Shown here in pieces: positions 51,035-60,103 of a stretch of 63,201 nt of DNA. Numbering within the stretch: position 1 is the first letter of the stretch; every line of letters starts with the position of its first letter. Both the position numbers and the translations under genes were made by a program. Below the pieces are notes generated by a model. The model was not told the origin of the DNA and did not search any database. It saw only the letters and a list, made by a program, of their open reading frames with translations. Origin of the DNA: a bacterium 1xD8-48 (lineage in GTDB: Bacteria > Bacillota > Clostridia > Lachnospirales > Lachnospiraceae); assembly GCA_009917455.1 (NCBI GenBank), contig QZDS01000029.1, positions 1-63,201 on the forward strand. Direction: 5' to 3'.

Positions 51035-52852
51035 ATGTGTGGAATCATTGGATATACAGGAAAGGGAAAGGCGGCTAAGATTATGCTGGACGCCCTTGAG
51101 CTTCTGGAATACAGAGGCTATGACAGCGCAGGCATTGCGCTTTTAAGCCGGGGCGTGACGCAGATTGTAAAGGCGGCGGGGAGAGTAAAGGACTTGCGGC
51201 GTCTGTGCGAGGAAAAAAAGCCGGAGGGCCAGTGCGGCATCGGCCATACGAGGTGGGCGACTCACGGGGGCGTGTGCGATGAGAACGCCCATCCTCACAG
51301 ATTCGGCAATGTCACACTGATACATAACGGTATCATCGAAAATTACAGGGAACTCATTGAAAAGTATTCCCTGGAGGGTCAGCTCAAATCCGAGACGGAC
51401 AGCGAAGTGGTGGCTGCGGTTTTAGAGCATTTTTATTCAGGAGACCCTTATTCGGCAATCAGAAGAACCGTGTTGAAGCTCAAGGGAACCTTTGCCCTTG
51501 CCATTATGTTTGACGACCAGCCCGACCAGATTTTTGCAGTACGGAATGTAAGCCCCATTGTTGCGGCGATTACAAAGGATGGAGCGATTTTGTCCTCCGA
51601 CGTGGCGGCGATTGTGCCTTATACAACGGATTATTTTGTGCTGCCTGAATTTCATGTGGTTTGCTTAAAGCCGGGCAGCGCCGAGATGTTCGATTTATCG
51701 GGAGATAAGGCGCCCATCGACTGGCTGAAGGTGGACTGGGACGTGAGCCGCAGCGGCAAGGAGGGCTATCCCTTTTATATGGAAAAGGAAATCATGGAGC
51801 AGCCCGAGGTTATCGGAGAAACCATTATGCCCAGAATCAGGGACGGAAAGCCGGATTTTTCCGCAGAGAAAATCCCGGACGCCATGCTTGCGGACTGTAA
51901 GCGGATTTGCGTGATTGCCTGCGGAACCGCCATGCATGCGGGGCTTGTGGGAAAGAGCCTGATTCAGGCCATGATTGGGATTCACGTGGATGTGGTGATG
52001 GCTTCCGAGTTTATGTACAACGACCCCGTGGTGGATAAAAACACACTGGTGATTGCCATTTCCCAGTCGGGAGAAACCATCGATACCCTTGAGGCGCTTA
52101 AATTCGCAAGAAAATGCGGCTCACCCAGCATTTCCATTGTAAACGTAAAGGGAGCGTCTATTGCCCGCGCCAGCGAATATGTGATTTATACCAATGCCGG
52201 GCCGGAGATTGCGGTTGCCAGCACAAAGGCGTATACGACCCAGCTGGCGGTGCTTTATCTGCTCACGGCCAGAATGGCTATGGCCAGAGGACTCTGGAGC
52301 GAGGAGGAGATTCTTTCTTATATGAAGGAGCTTGAGAGAGTCCCCGCAGTAATGAAACGGATTCTGGACACAAAGGAAGAAATTCACCGCCTGGCAGGCT
52401 GCATATTGAATGCCAGGGACGTGTTCATGATTGGCAGAGGGCTGGATTATTCGATTTTGCTGGAAGGCTCTTTGAAGCTGAAAGAGGTTTCTTATATCCA
52501 TTCCGAGGCCTATGCCTCCGGCGAGCTGAAGCATGGAACAATTGCGCTGATTACCGAGGACACCCCTGTGATTGCGGTGGTGACCCAGGATAAATTAAAG
52601 AGCAAGGAGCTGTCCAATATCCGGGAGGTTCAGTCCAGAGGAGCCAGAGTGGTACTTTTAATCAAGGAAAACGAAACCCTGGACGAGGGCGGGCAGTGGA
52701 GCTGCGTCTACCGGCTTCCGAAGATGGCGGACCCTTTTATGGTAATGCCGGCTTCCATTGTGCTGCAGCTGATTGCCTACTATGTGTCTCTGGATAAAGG
52801 ACTGGATGTGGATAAGCCGAGAAATCTGGCGAAGGTTGTCACGGTAGAGTAG
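51035..52852 (+). CDS. glmS: Glutamine--fructose-6-phosphate aminotransferase (isomerizing)
   Basis: A 605-residue enzyme making glucosamine-6-phosphate from fructose-6-phosphate and glutamine, the first step to UDP-GlcNAc. The start at 51035 exposes the catalytic Cys2 (MCGIIGYTG). The glutaminase domain has EYRGYDSAGIA and GIGHTRWATHG; the two SIS domains have ACGTAMHAGL, SQSGETIDT and AVASTKAYTTQ. The C-terminus ends AKVVTVE as usual. TGAGGG at 51021-51026 is the ribosome-binding site. Expression is under the upstream ribozyme. Confidence 0.97.
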   Translation: MCGIIGYTGKGKAAKIMLDALELLEYRGYDSAGIALLSRGVTQIVKAAGRVKDLRRLCEEKKPEGQCGIGHTRWATHGGVCDENAHPHRFGNVTLIHNGIIENYRELIEKYSLEGQLKSETDSEVVAAVLEHFYSGDPYSAIRRTVLKLKGTFALAIMFDDQPDQIFAVRNVSPIVAAITKDGAILSSDVAAIVPYTTDYFVLPEFHVVCLKPGSAEMFDLSGDKAPIDWLKVDWDVSRSGKEGYPFYMEKEIMEQPEVIGETIMPRIRDGKPDFSAEKIPDAMLADCKRICVIACGTAMHAGLVGKSLIQAMIGIHVDVVMASEFMYNDPVVDKNTLVIAISQSGETIDTLEALKFARKCGSPSISIVNVKGASIARASEYVIYTNAGPEIAVASTKAYTTQLAVLYLLTARMAMARGLWSEEEILSYMKELERVPAVMKRILDTKEEIHRLAGCILNARDVFMIGRGLDYSILLEGSLKLKEVSYIHSEAYASGELKHGTIALITEDTPVIAVVTQDKLKSKELSNIREVQSRGARVVLLIKENETLDEGGQWSCVYRLPKMADPFMVMPASIVLQLIAYYVSLDKGLDVDKPRNLAKVVTVE

Positions 52853-52975
52853 GAGACGGGCAGAGCGGCTGACAGGACAGGAAGGCGTGGTGCGAAGGCC
52901 CGGAAAGCGCAGTAGGAAGAATCTGAAAGCGTATAAGGACTGACAGCCATAAAAATAAACGAAAGTAAGGAAACA

Positions 52976-54526
52976 ATGACAGAGATGAGAAAAGAAGATA
53001 CAATTGAAATCACCGTAAACGAAGCAGGGTTTGAGTACGATATTCATTCGCTGATAAAGGCTTTTTACCCTGCATACAATGTAAAGGTGTCCGTCTGTCC
53101 CGATGTACGGGAAAAAGAGCCCGATTTATCCAATGCGGATATGGCTTTTCAATTTACAAAGGAAGCTGTTTTGCTTTTCTTAAGAAAAGAGGAGAGCAAA
53201 GCGGCTTCTTTTGCTGCGGAAAAAGAAGACATGGTTAAGGAGCCGGAAACGCCGCCGGAGAGGATTGTGAAATTGTCTGCGGATTTGTCGGACGAGCCGC
53301 CCCGCCCGGAGGTGAAAAACAGAATAAAACGGCTTATCTATGACGCGCTTTCCAGGGAAACCGGAAAACAGCTTCCCTGGGGGACGCTGACCGGGATACG
53401 GCCTGTGAAAATTTCCATGAGTTTGCTGGAGGAAGGAAAAGCAGAGAATGAAATCATGGATTATATGAAGAAAACCTATCTTATCAGCGATGAGAAGGCA
53501 GATTTGGCGGTAAGGATTGCCGAAAGGGAAAAGGCCATTCTGGAGACGCTCCATTATGAGAACGGTTACAGCCTGTATATCGGAATTCCGTTCTGTCCCA
53601 CCACCTGCCTGTACTGCTCCTTTACCTCCTACCCCCTCGTCTCGTGGAAAAAGAGGGTGGGCGAGTATCTGAACGCGCTGGAAAAGGAAATCGATTACGT
53701 GGTGGAAAGCCACAGAGGAAAGGTGCTGGATACCATTTATATCGGAGGCGGGACGCCAACCACCTTAGAGCCGCCGCAGATGAAGCGGCTTCTTGACAAA
53801 ATAAGGGGGAGCCTTGATTTGTCCCATCTGAAAGAGTTTACCGTGGAAGCCGGGCGCGCGGACAGCATTACGCCGGAAAAGCTTGAGGTTTTAAGGAAAG
53901 GCGGCGTCACCAGAATTTCCGTGAATCCTCAGACCATGAAGCAGGAAACCCTTGATTTGATTGGCAGAAGGCATACGGTGGAACAGGTGAAGGAAGCCTT
54001 TGCAATGGCGAGAAGCGCAGGTTTTTCCAATATCAATATGGATATTATCCTGGGGCTTCCGGGGGAAAATGCGCAGGACGTGCGCCATACAATGGAAGAA
54101 ATAAGAAAGCTGAACCCGGACAGCCTGACCGTCCACTCTCTGGCAATCAAGCGGGCCTCGAAGCTCAGCCAGTGGATTGTGGAAAACGGAATTTCCACCC
54201 TGAATAACACGGAGGAGACCATGGAGATTACCGCGCAGGGCGCCGCCCTGATGGGAATGGTTCCCTATTATCTTTACCGCCAGAAAAATATGTCCGGCAA
54301 CTTTGAGAACGTGGGGTATGCAAGGGAAGGGAAGTTCGGGATTTATAATATTTTGATTATGGAAGAGAAACAGAACATTGTGGCTCTCGGCGCAGGCAGC
54401 ATCAGCAAACGGCTCTTCCCGGGCGGGAGGATTGAGCGGTGCGAGAATGTCAAGGAAGTGGCGCAGTATATCGAGAGAATCGATGAGATGATTGAGAGGA
54501 AGTGTGCATTATTCCGTGATTTATAA
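52976..54526 (+). CDS. hemZ: HemZ-like coproporphyrinogen III dehydrogenase, radical SAM
   Basis: A 516-residue radical SAM enzyme. The N-terminal HemZ-specific domain (1-195, EITVNEAGFEYDIHSLIKAF, then PWGTLTGIRPVKI) is followed by the SAM/iron-sulfur motif FCPTTCLYCSF (Cys207, Cys211, Cys214) and the barrel (IGGGTPTTLEP, TVEAGRADSIT, NMDIILGLPGE). HemN/HemZ proteins perform oxygen-independent decarboxylation in haem synthesis; in fermentative Clostridia lacking other heme genes the true role may differ. It lies 123 bases after glmS, and a bidirectional terminator follows at 54623. Confidence 0.9.
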   Translation: MTEMRKEDTIEITVNEAGFEYDIHSLIKAFYPAYNVKVSVCPDVREKEPDLSNADMAFQFTKEAVLLFLRKEESKAASFAAEKEDMVKEPETPPERIVKLSADLSDEPPRPEVKNRIKRLIYDALSRETGKQLPWGTLTGIRPVKISMSLLEEGKAENEIMDYMKKTYLISDEKADLAVRIAEREKAILETLHYENGYSLYIGIPFCPTTCLYCSFTSYPLVSWKKRVGEYLNALEKEIDYVVESHRGKVLDTIYIGGGTPTTLEPPQMKRLLDKIRGSLDLSHLKEFTVEAGRADSITPEKLEVLRKGGVTRISVNPQTMKQETLDLIGRRHTVEQVKEAFAMARSAGFSNINMDIILGLPGENAQDVRHTMEEIRKLNPDSLTVHSLAIKRASKLSQWIVENGISTLNNTEETMEITAQGAALMGMVPYYLYRQKNMSGNFENVGYAREGKFGIYNILIMEEKQNIVALGAGSISKRLFPGGRIERCENVKEVAQYIERIDEMIERKCALFRDL

Positions 54527-54622
54527 TGCAGAATTCAGTATGAAATATTGAGTGTAATATGGGGTTTGAAAAGTTGGAAATGGTAAAGTCCAACAAAAAT
54601 CAGTGTTAATCCACAGATATCT

Positions 54623-54660
54623 AAGGAGCGTTCAGTAAATAATCGAAACGCTCCTTTTTT
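54623..54660 (+). terminator. Terminator after hemZ
   Basis: AAGGAGCGTT (54623-54632) and AACGCTCCTT (54647-54656) pair perfectly and are followed by a T-run. It marks the boundary between core and mobile relics. Confidence 0.85.
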
Positions 54661-54768
54661 GTGCCTGTCAATCCAGATATGAGTTCTATAGAAGCTTAAA
54701 ACCAGGATGATACTGCAAACAACACATTTGGTAATAGTCATTTTATTTTATGAGAAGGAGGTTCAGGT

Positions 54769-55250
54769 ATGAACGACACAGCGTTAAGAGCAGAGTCGCA
54801 GAGCGCCACAAGTCATAAAGAATCCGTCACCTATGGTGCTCACCCTTATGACATTACACACATGGTTTTTAAAGATGATAAGTACGAAAAATTTTATTAT
54901 GAGAAATTGGGACAGGTAAGGTATCAGGGCTGGCAGACAAGCGGTAGTGTCAGGGTGGTAAGGCTTGCCTTTAACCTTTACACAGACAGAACGCCAGGCG
55001 TTGATGAATATAAGCGCAAGGACGAGCAGGTAAGAGAGTGCAAGGCATTTCAGCGAAATACCCTTGAGTATTCTGTAAGCGATATTTTTGCTGCGGTTAC
55101 GCGCGGTATTTCTGGGAAGGCATAAAGCTGCGCTATCCGGAGTACTGCGGCAGGCAGAAGTATTTGGATGAAATCCTTGCGGAAATGGGGAGGGAAAGAA
55201 ATGCTGAAAATTCGATTGATGGGAACGAAAAACGACATCAGGTGGTTTGA
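54769..55250 (+). pseudogene. DUF6075-like mobile-element protein, frameshifted
   Basis: A strong site (AGAAGGAGG) precedes ATG 54769. The frame reads FKDDKYEKFYYEKLGQ and then QTSGSVRVVRLAFNLYTDRTPGVDE, as in a small family found on clostridial integrative elements. It appears to lack an internal block after residue 50. At about 55087-55092 the frame breaks: restoring one T in a T-run gives a continuation with CGYARYFWEGIKLRYPEYCG that runs to a stop at 55250. The family name is from memory and should be checked. Confidence 0.65.
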
Positions 55251-55455
55251 GAAAATCCTGAGAAGGCAGCCGAAAATCATTTTGATGGATTTTTCTGAAC
55301 TGTATCAGAATAAGGGGACTAATAAATACTACAGGGCCTATGCTGAGGTGCATAAGGCGAATCTGAAACGGAACAGGACATGGCGGTGGAAGTCATCATA
55401 CAATGCGGGGATAAAAAATTCTGGGAACAGAACAGCGGTGACAAAATATTTATGA
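55201..55455 (+). pseudogene. DUF3970-like small protein joined to a relaxase fragment
   Basis: From ATG 55201 the frame reads MLKIRLMGTKNDIRWFEKIL and then NKYYRAYAEVHK, a complete-looking DUF3970-type domain of about 50 residues. Then, without a stop, it runs out of frame into relaxase DNA to 55455. The natural C-terminus was probably lost in the deletion that also removed the relaxase N-terminus. Confidence 0.6.
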
Positions 55456-56393
55456 AACAGGTCTATAAGCAGCTCCTTTTAAAGCTGCAGGAGTATCTGC
55501 CAGATTTTAAGATTGCCAATGCGGTAATTCATTTTGATGAGGCAAGCCCGCACATGCACGTTGTAGGCGTTCCGGTAGGGAGAGGGTTTAAGCGTGGCTT
55601 GTCAACAAAAGTGTCAAAACGGTCCGTATTCACGCCCCAAGTCCTGTCAGAAGTTTTGCAGGATAAAATGCGGGCAGACGCCAACCACTATATGAAAGCT
55701 ATCTTCCAACAGGAAATAAAGGAAAAGAAAAAGGGAAAAAACCATGACCTGACGGTTGCGGAATACAAAGTTGCAAAAGAGGAAGAAAAGATTGAAAAAC
55801 TATCAACGGATAAAATAGGACTGGAGGCTGACATTCTCGTTCTGAACCATAAAAAGTCCACTACGCAGAGGGTATTGGACGAATTGGACGGGGAGATTGA
55901 AAGTTCCAATATCTTTCTGAAAGCGCTCCAAAAGATAAAGCAGTTTATACAGTCATATCTTCCCTTTGCGCCGCTGATTGAGGAATTTGCGAACCATGTG
56001 GAGCGTGGTTCGGATATTGAGGCAGGAAACAGCTTTCGGGGATTGTTTACCGCACTTGGGGAGCTGCTCAATTCTTTCAAGGAGATCATAAAAGACGGGT
56101 TATGCTGGTTCCCACGCCTTATGCGGTGGCAGACCTCAAAAGGCGAAGTTTCCCCTGTGTTTGAAGATAACAGGAATGAAGGCTATTACTACCGGTTGAA
56201 ATCTTATATGGATATCCATACAAGGCAGGAATACCCAAAGGAACTGATACAGCCGGAAATCAAGCCGGAAAACCGCACAGGCACAATAGAGCAGTTGGCG
56301 CAGAATGTGGAGGCTGTTGAAAAGCAAGTGCAGCTCATGGGTGTAGGGATGAGTCAAAATCATAAGTGTCAAAGTTGGCAAAATAAAAAATAG
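55351..56393 (+). pseudogene. MobV/Pre-type relaxase, 5'-truncated
   Basis: The frame is open from about 55351 and contains AVEVIIQCGDKKFWEQ and the HUH-type catalytic motif HFDEASPHMHVV (His51, His58 and His60 from ATG 55380). A long coiled-coil (about 105-190) and a helical C-terminus follow. The first 90-100 residues of MobV proteins, including conserved N-terminal motifs, are missing, with the junction falling in the DUF3970-like gene. It is probably inactive for mobilisation, although a 337-residue product could still be made from ATG 55380. Confidence 0.8.
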
Positions 56394-56480
56394 CAGGCTT
56401 AAATTCAAAATTGAAATGTTTCAAGAAGTACCTGCATTTGTAAAAAAGAGCAAGGTAATATAAATTCTTATTCCAACGTT

Positions 56481-56543
56481 ATTCCCAATGTGTTATAATA
56501 TAAAAAATTGGGAATAAAGTTGGGAATAAAGTTGGGAATAAAT
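56481..56543 (+). promoter_or_regulatory. Promoter with three 12-bp tandem repeats and an inverted copy
   Basis: TTGGGAATAAAG occurs in exact tandem at 56508-56519, 56520-56531 and 56532-56543 (last base T). An inverted copy, ATTCCCAA, lies at 56481-56488 upstream of TATAAT (56494-56499). The -35 would be TTCCAA (56471-56476), 17 bases away. The array occupies the start-proximal leader, where a bound protein would block transcription. A probable autoregulatory site for the AlbA_2 protein. Confidence 0.7.
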
Positions 56544-56563
56544 CCGTATCGAGGAGAATGTCA

Positions 56564-57931
56564 ATGGATATAAAACAGATTGTATTAGATTTATGTGCCA
56601 TGAATGATGAACAGGAATGGTTTGAATTTAAAGAGAATTGGTTTCAACCGGAAACATTAGGAGAGTATGTTTCCGCGTTATCAAACGCTGCGGCGTTCCA
56701 TTATAAGAAATATGCTTATTTTATATGGGGAGTTGAGGATGAGAATCATAAAATAGTTGGGACGACATTCAACCAATATTGTGACTATAATAAAGAACCT
56801 TATCAGAATTATCTTGCACGAAATCTTTCTCCGAGCCTGAATTTTTCTTTTGAGGAAGTTGAGATTCAGCAAAAAAGAGTTGTCGTATTGGTCATACCTG
56901 CGGCTTTTGAGATACCTACTGCATTTAAGGAAAAGCGGTATATAAGGATTGGATCATCGAAATGCAATATCAAGGACTATCCTAGGAGAGAGATTGAACT
57001 TTTTAAGATGCTTGATGGGAGAACAGAAACCATAGAAACAATTCCGGCAAAATATCAGGAACTTACTTTTCAAAAGTTGTTTGGATATTATGGTTCAAAG
57101 GGAATTGTTCTGAGTGATAAGACTTTTATAAAAAATTTAGGTCTGCGAAATGAAGAAGGACAATTCAATTTATTGGCACAACTGCTTTCGGACGATTCTC
57201 ATTTTCCTCTCAGAGTATCTATATTTGAGGGGAAAACGAAAGGAACAAATCTGTTTTCAGTCAGGGAGTTTGGGAATAACTGCCTTTTATACAGTTTGGA
57301 TGAATTATTGCGGTATGGCGACGTGCTCAATATCATACAGGCAGATGAAACAGACAGGGTTGTGGAAAGGAAAGAAGTGCCGCTGTTTGATAACAAGGCA
57401 TTTCGGGAAGCAATCATCAATGCTGTCCTGCATAACAAATGGACGGAGGGAAATGAGCCGATGATTTCCGTTTTTTCTGACAGAATAGAAATCTTATCAA
57501 GAGGCTCTCTACCGCCAGCGCAGACAATGGAAGGCTTTTATATGGGGGAATCTGTTCCTGTGAATGAAAAACTGTCAGAAATATTTCTGCAATTGCATAT
57601 CAGTGAGAAATCAGGACGGGGAGTTCCTAAAATAACGGAAATTTATGGTAAAGAGGCATTTGCATTTCGAGAAAATTCAATCGTTGTAACAATACCATTG
57701 AAAAAAATTAAGAAAGTTGGAAATAAACCTGGGGATAAGAAGTCTTTAAATGGAAGGAGAAGGAAAATTTTGACAGAAATGAGGGATAATCCCAACATAA
57801 CAGCTGAAGAACTTCGCAAAATCTTAGGAATTAGCAAAACGGCTGTAGATAACAATATTTCATTTCTGCGTGAAAATGGCTATATAGAGAGAGTAGGATC
57901 AAAAAAAGCAGGATATTGGAATGTGTTATAA
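56564..57931 (+). CDS. AlbA_2/Schlafen-type ATP-binding transcriptional regulator
   Basis: A 455-residue protein. The N-terminal AlbA_2 (divergent AAA_4) domain is at about 15-130 (EWFEFKENWFQPETLGEYVS, RYIRIGSSK). A central segment leads to an HATPase_c_4 domain (FREAIINAVLHNKW, SDRIEILSRGSLPP, EKSGRGVPKI). A C-terminal winged helix (about 395-455) has ITAEELRKILGISKTAVDNN. ATG 56564 is 7 bases after GAGGAG; an ATG six bases earlier is too close. Family members act as DNA-binding regulators, some inside defence loci. Its promoter repeats and the palindrome before mod suggest control of itself and the R-M genes. Confidence 0.87.
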   Translation: MDIKQIVLDLCAMNDEQEWFEFKENWFQPETLGEYVSALSNAAAFHYKKYAYFIWGVEDENHKIVGTTFNQYCDYNKEPYQNYLARNLSPSLNFSFEEVEIQQKRVVVLVIPAAFEIPTAFKEKRYIRIGSSKCNIKDYPRREIELFKMLDGRTETIETIPAKYQELTFQKLFGYYGSKGIVLSDKTFIKNLGLRNEEGQFNLLAQLLSDDSHFPLRVSIFEGKTKGTNLFSVREFGNNCLLYSLDELLRYGDVLNIIQADETDRVVERKEVPLFDNKAFREAIINAVLHNKWTEGNEPMISVFSDRIEILSRGSLPPAQTMEGFYMGESVPVNEKLSEIFLQLHISEKSGRGVPKITEIYGKEAFAFRENSIVVTIPLKKIKKVGNKPGDKKSLNGRRRKILTEMRDNPNITAEELRKILGISKTAVDNNISFLRENGYIERVGSKKAGYWNVL

Positions 57932-57944
57932 GGAATCGAGATAG

Positions 57945-57971
57945 TTACAGTTCAACTATGCTGAACTGTAA
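57945..57971 (+). promoter_or_regulatory. 27-bp inverted repeat between regulator and mod
   Basis: TTACAGTTCA (57945-57954) and TGAACTGTAA (57962-57971) are perfect 10-bp arms with a 7-base centre. No T-run follows, so it reads as an operator rather than a terminator. It is 35 bases before the mod start. Confidence 0.7.
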
Positions 57972-58006
57972 TCAGAGATAAAAATTTAAAGGAGAACAAC
58001 CGATTT

Positions 58007-60103
58007 ATGGCAGCAATTAATGATTTGATAGCTCAGATACAGGATGCTGAGCTTAGAAATAAGATAGAACAAGAAGTAAATCGAATGAACAAACAGAAGA
58101 AATTTGGTCTTGTTTTTGAAGAACACTTGCCAGAGTGTACACCATTATATGAAATGCCCGTGAATTGCGGAAGCAATGTTGCATTAAAATCCGGAAATAT
58201 CAATGACATTTATAGAGTAATTGCCATAAATAATGAAAAGGCATTATGCATTAAGGACGATGAGCAGGCAGAATGGAACATTGCTGACCTCGTGGTAGTC
58301 GCAAAATTTGGAGAGCCAATCTATCCATATTTGAAACAGATAGATTGCGTGTGCAATGCGCCGGACAGTGATTTATGGCATACATTGATTGAAGCGGACA
58401 ATTATCATGCGCTGCAACTGCTCGAATATCTTTATGCAGGAAAGGTAGATTGTATTTATATTGATCCGCCATATAATACAGGTGCAAAAGATTGGAAGTA
58501 CAACAATGATTATGTGGATGGAAATGACAGTTATCGCCATAGTAAGTGGTTGAGTATGATGCAGAAACGGTTGAAATTAGCGAAACGGCTTTTGAATCCA
58601 AAAGACTCTGTACTGATTGTGACGATTGATGAAAAGGAATATCTGCATTTGGGATGTTTGTTGGAGGAACTGTTTCCAGAGGCAAGAATGCAGATGATAA
58701 CGAGCGTAATCAGTGCAAAAGGTGTTGTTCGCACAGGTCAGTTTTCTAGAGTTGAGGAATATATATTTATAATTGAATTTGGATCGTCTTCTCTTGTTCC
58801 AAGTATGTATAATATGCTTGATAATGAAGTAAAAAAGGTGTCCAATAGAAGTATTGAATGGTTGGGCTTTCGCCGCAGAGCCCCTCAAGCCAAAAGAGAA
58901 TCAAGACCAAATCAATTTTATCCTATATTTGTTCGGAACTGTGATGGAACAATTCATTCTATAGGAGATGTGGTCAAGGCGGGAATTGATAGAAATACTA
59001 TCCCAATTCCTGATGGTTGTACTGCTTTATGGCCACTAAGCAAAGATGGTGATGAACGGCTTTGGAGTTTAGTTCCTGAGCAGGCACAACTTAATCTAAA
59101 CAAAGGCTTTTTAAAGATCAATAATTGGAATGCTGAAGAAAAAAGCGGAACGGTTTATTATTTGCCATCTGGAACCATTCAAGATATTGAAACTGGTAAG
59201 GCAGTTGTTCTTGGAAGAAATCAGGATGGTTCAGTAATTGCTCAATATACAGAGGAAGGCAGGACACCTCCCAAACGAGTATGGAATATGAAGGCACACA
59301 ACGCAGAAACCTATGGAACAAATACAATTAATATGATGATAGGAAAAAGATTTAACTATCCTAAATCTATTTATGCAGTTCATGATACAATACGTTTTTT
59401 TGTAGCGAAAAAGCCTAATGCCCTTATCATTGACTTTTTTGCTGGCTCTGGTACGACTTTACACGCTGTCAACCTACTAAATGCAGAAGATAATGGACAG
59501 CGTCGCTGTATTATGGTGACAAATAATGAAGTGTCGGTAGACGAAGCTAAAATTCTTTCAGAAAAAGGCTTACATCCTGGCGATGATGGATGGGACAAAC
59601 TTGGAATAGCCCGATATGTTACATGGCCGCGGACTATATGCAGCATAGAAGGCCATGACATTAATGGAAGTCCCCTAAAAGGGAACTACATTGGAAGTAA
59701 TCAGCCAATGTCAGAAGGATTTAAAGCGAACGCAGTATTTTTCAAGCTTGGATTTTTAGATAAAACGACAGTTTCTTTGGGCAGGCAGTTTCGGGAACTT
59801 TTGCCGGTAATTTGGATGAAAGCAGGTGCAATAGGGCCTTGTCCGTCACTTAATACTGAACAGCTCCCAACTATGATGATTTTATCAGAAAATAAGTTTG
59901 CGGTTTTGTTAGATGAAAATTATTTTTCGGAATTTGAAGAAAAAGTAAATCAGGATTCCAACATTGAAACCGTTTTTATTGTAACGGATTATGAAGCAGG
60001 ATATCGTACTATGATACAAAATCTTGCTGTAGAAAATACTTATCAGCTATATCGGGATTATCTTGACAATTTCAGAATTAACCAGGGGAGGAAGCAGGCA
60101 TGA
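58007..60103 (+). CDS. mod: Type III restriction-modification methyltransferase (Mod)
   Basis: A 698-residue beta-class DNA N6-adenine methyltransferase. The catalytic motif IDPPYNTGAKDW (DPPY at 153-156) comes first, then a target-recognition region of about 280 residues, then the SAM motif DFFAGSGTTLHAV. It methylates one strand of an asymmetric site and forms the recognition module of the Mod2Res complex. TTAAAGGAG precedes ATG. The stop overlaps res by 4 bases (ATGA), so the two are coupled. Low GC and codon use differ from the core genes, supporting horizontal acquisition. The specificity cannot be read from sequence. Confidence 0.92.
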   Translation: MAAINDLIAQIQDAELRNKIEQEVNRMNKQKKFGLVFEEHLPECTPLYEMPVNCGSNVALKSGNINDIYRVIAINNEKALCIKDDEQAEWNIADLVVVAKFGEPIYPYLKQIDCVCNAPDSDLWHTLIEADNYHALQLLEYLYAGKVDCIYIDPPYNTGAKDWKYNNDYVDGNDSYRHSKWLSMMQKRLKLAKRLLNPKDSVLIVTIDEKEYLHLGCLLEELFPEARMQMITSVISAKGVVRTGQFSRVEEYIFIIEFGSSSLVPSMYNMLDNEVKKVSNRSIEWLGFRRRAPQAKRESRPNQFYPIFVRNCDGTIHSIGDVVKAGIDRNTIPIPDGCTALWPLSKDGDERLWSLVPEQAQLNLNKGFLKINNWNAEEKSGTVYYLPSGTIQDIETGKAVVLGRNQDGSVIAQYTEEGRTPPKRVWNMKAHNAETYGTNTINMMIGKRFNYPKSIYAVHDTIRFFVAKKPNALIIDFFAGSGTTLHAVNLLNAEDNGQRRCIMVTNNEVSVDEAKILSEKGLHPGDDGWDKLGIARYVTWPRTICSIEGHDINGSPLKGNYIGSNQPMSEGFKANAVFFKLGFLDKTTVSLGRQFRELLPVIWMKAGAIGPCPSLNTEQLPTMMILSENKFAVLLDENYFSEFEEKVNQDSNIETVFIVTDYEAGYRTMIQNLAVENTYQLYRDYLDNFRINQGRKQA

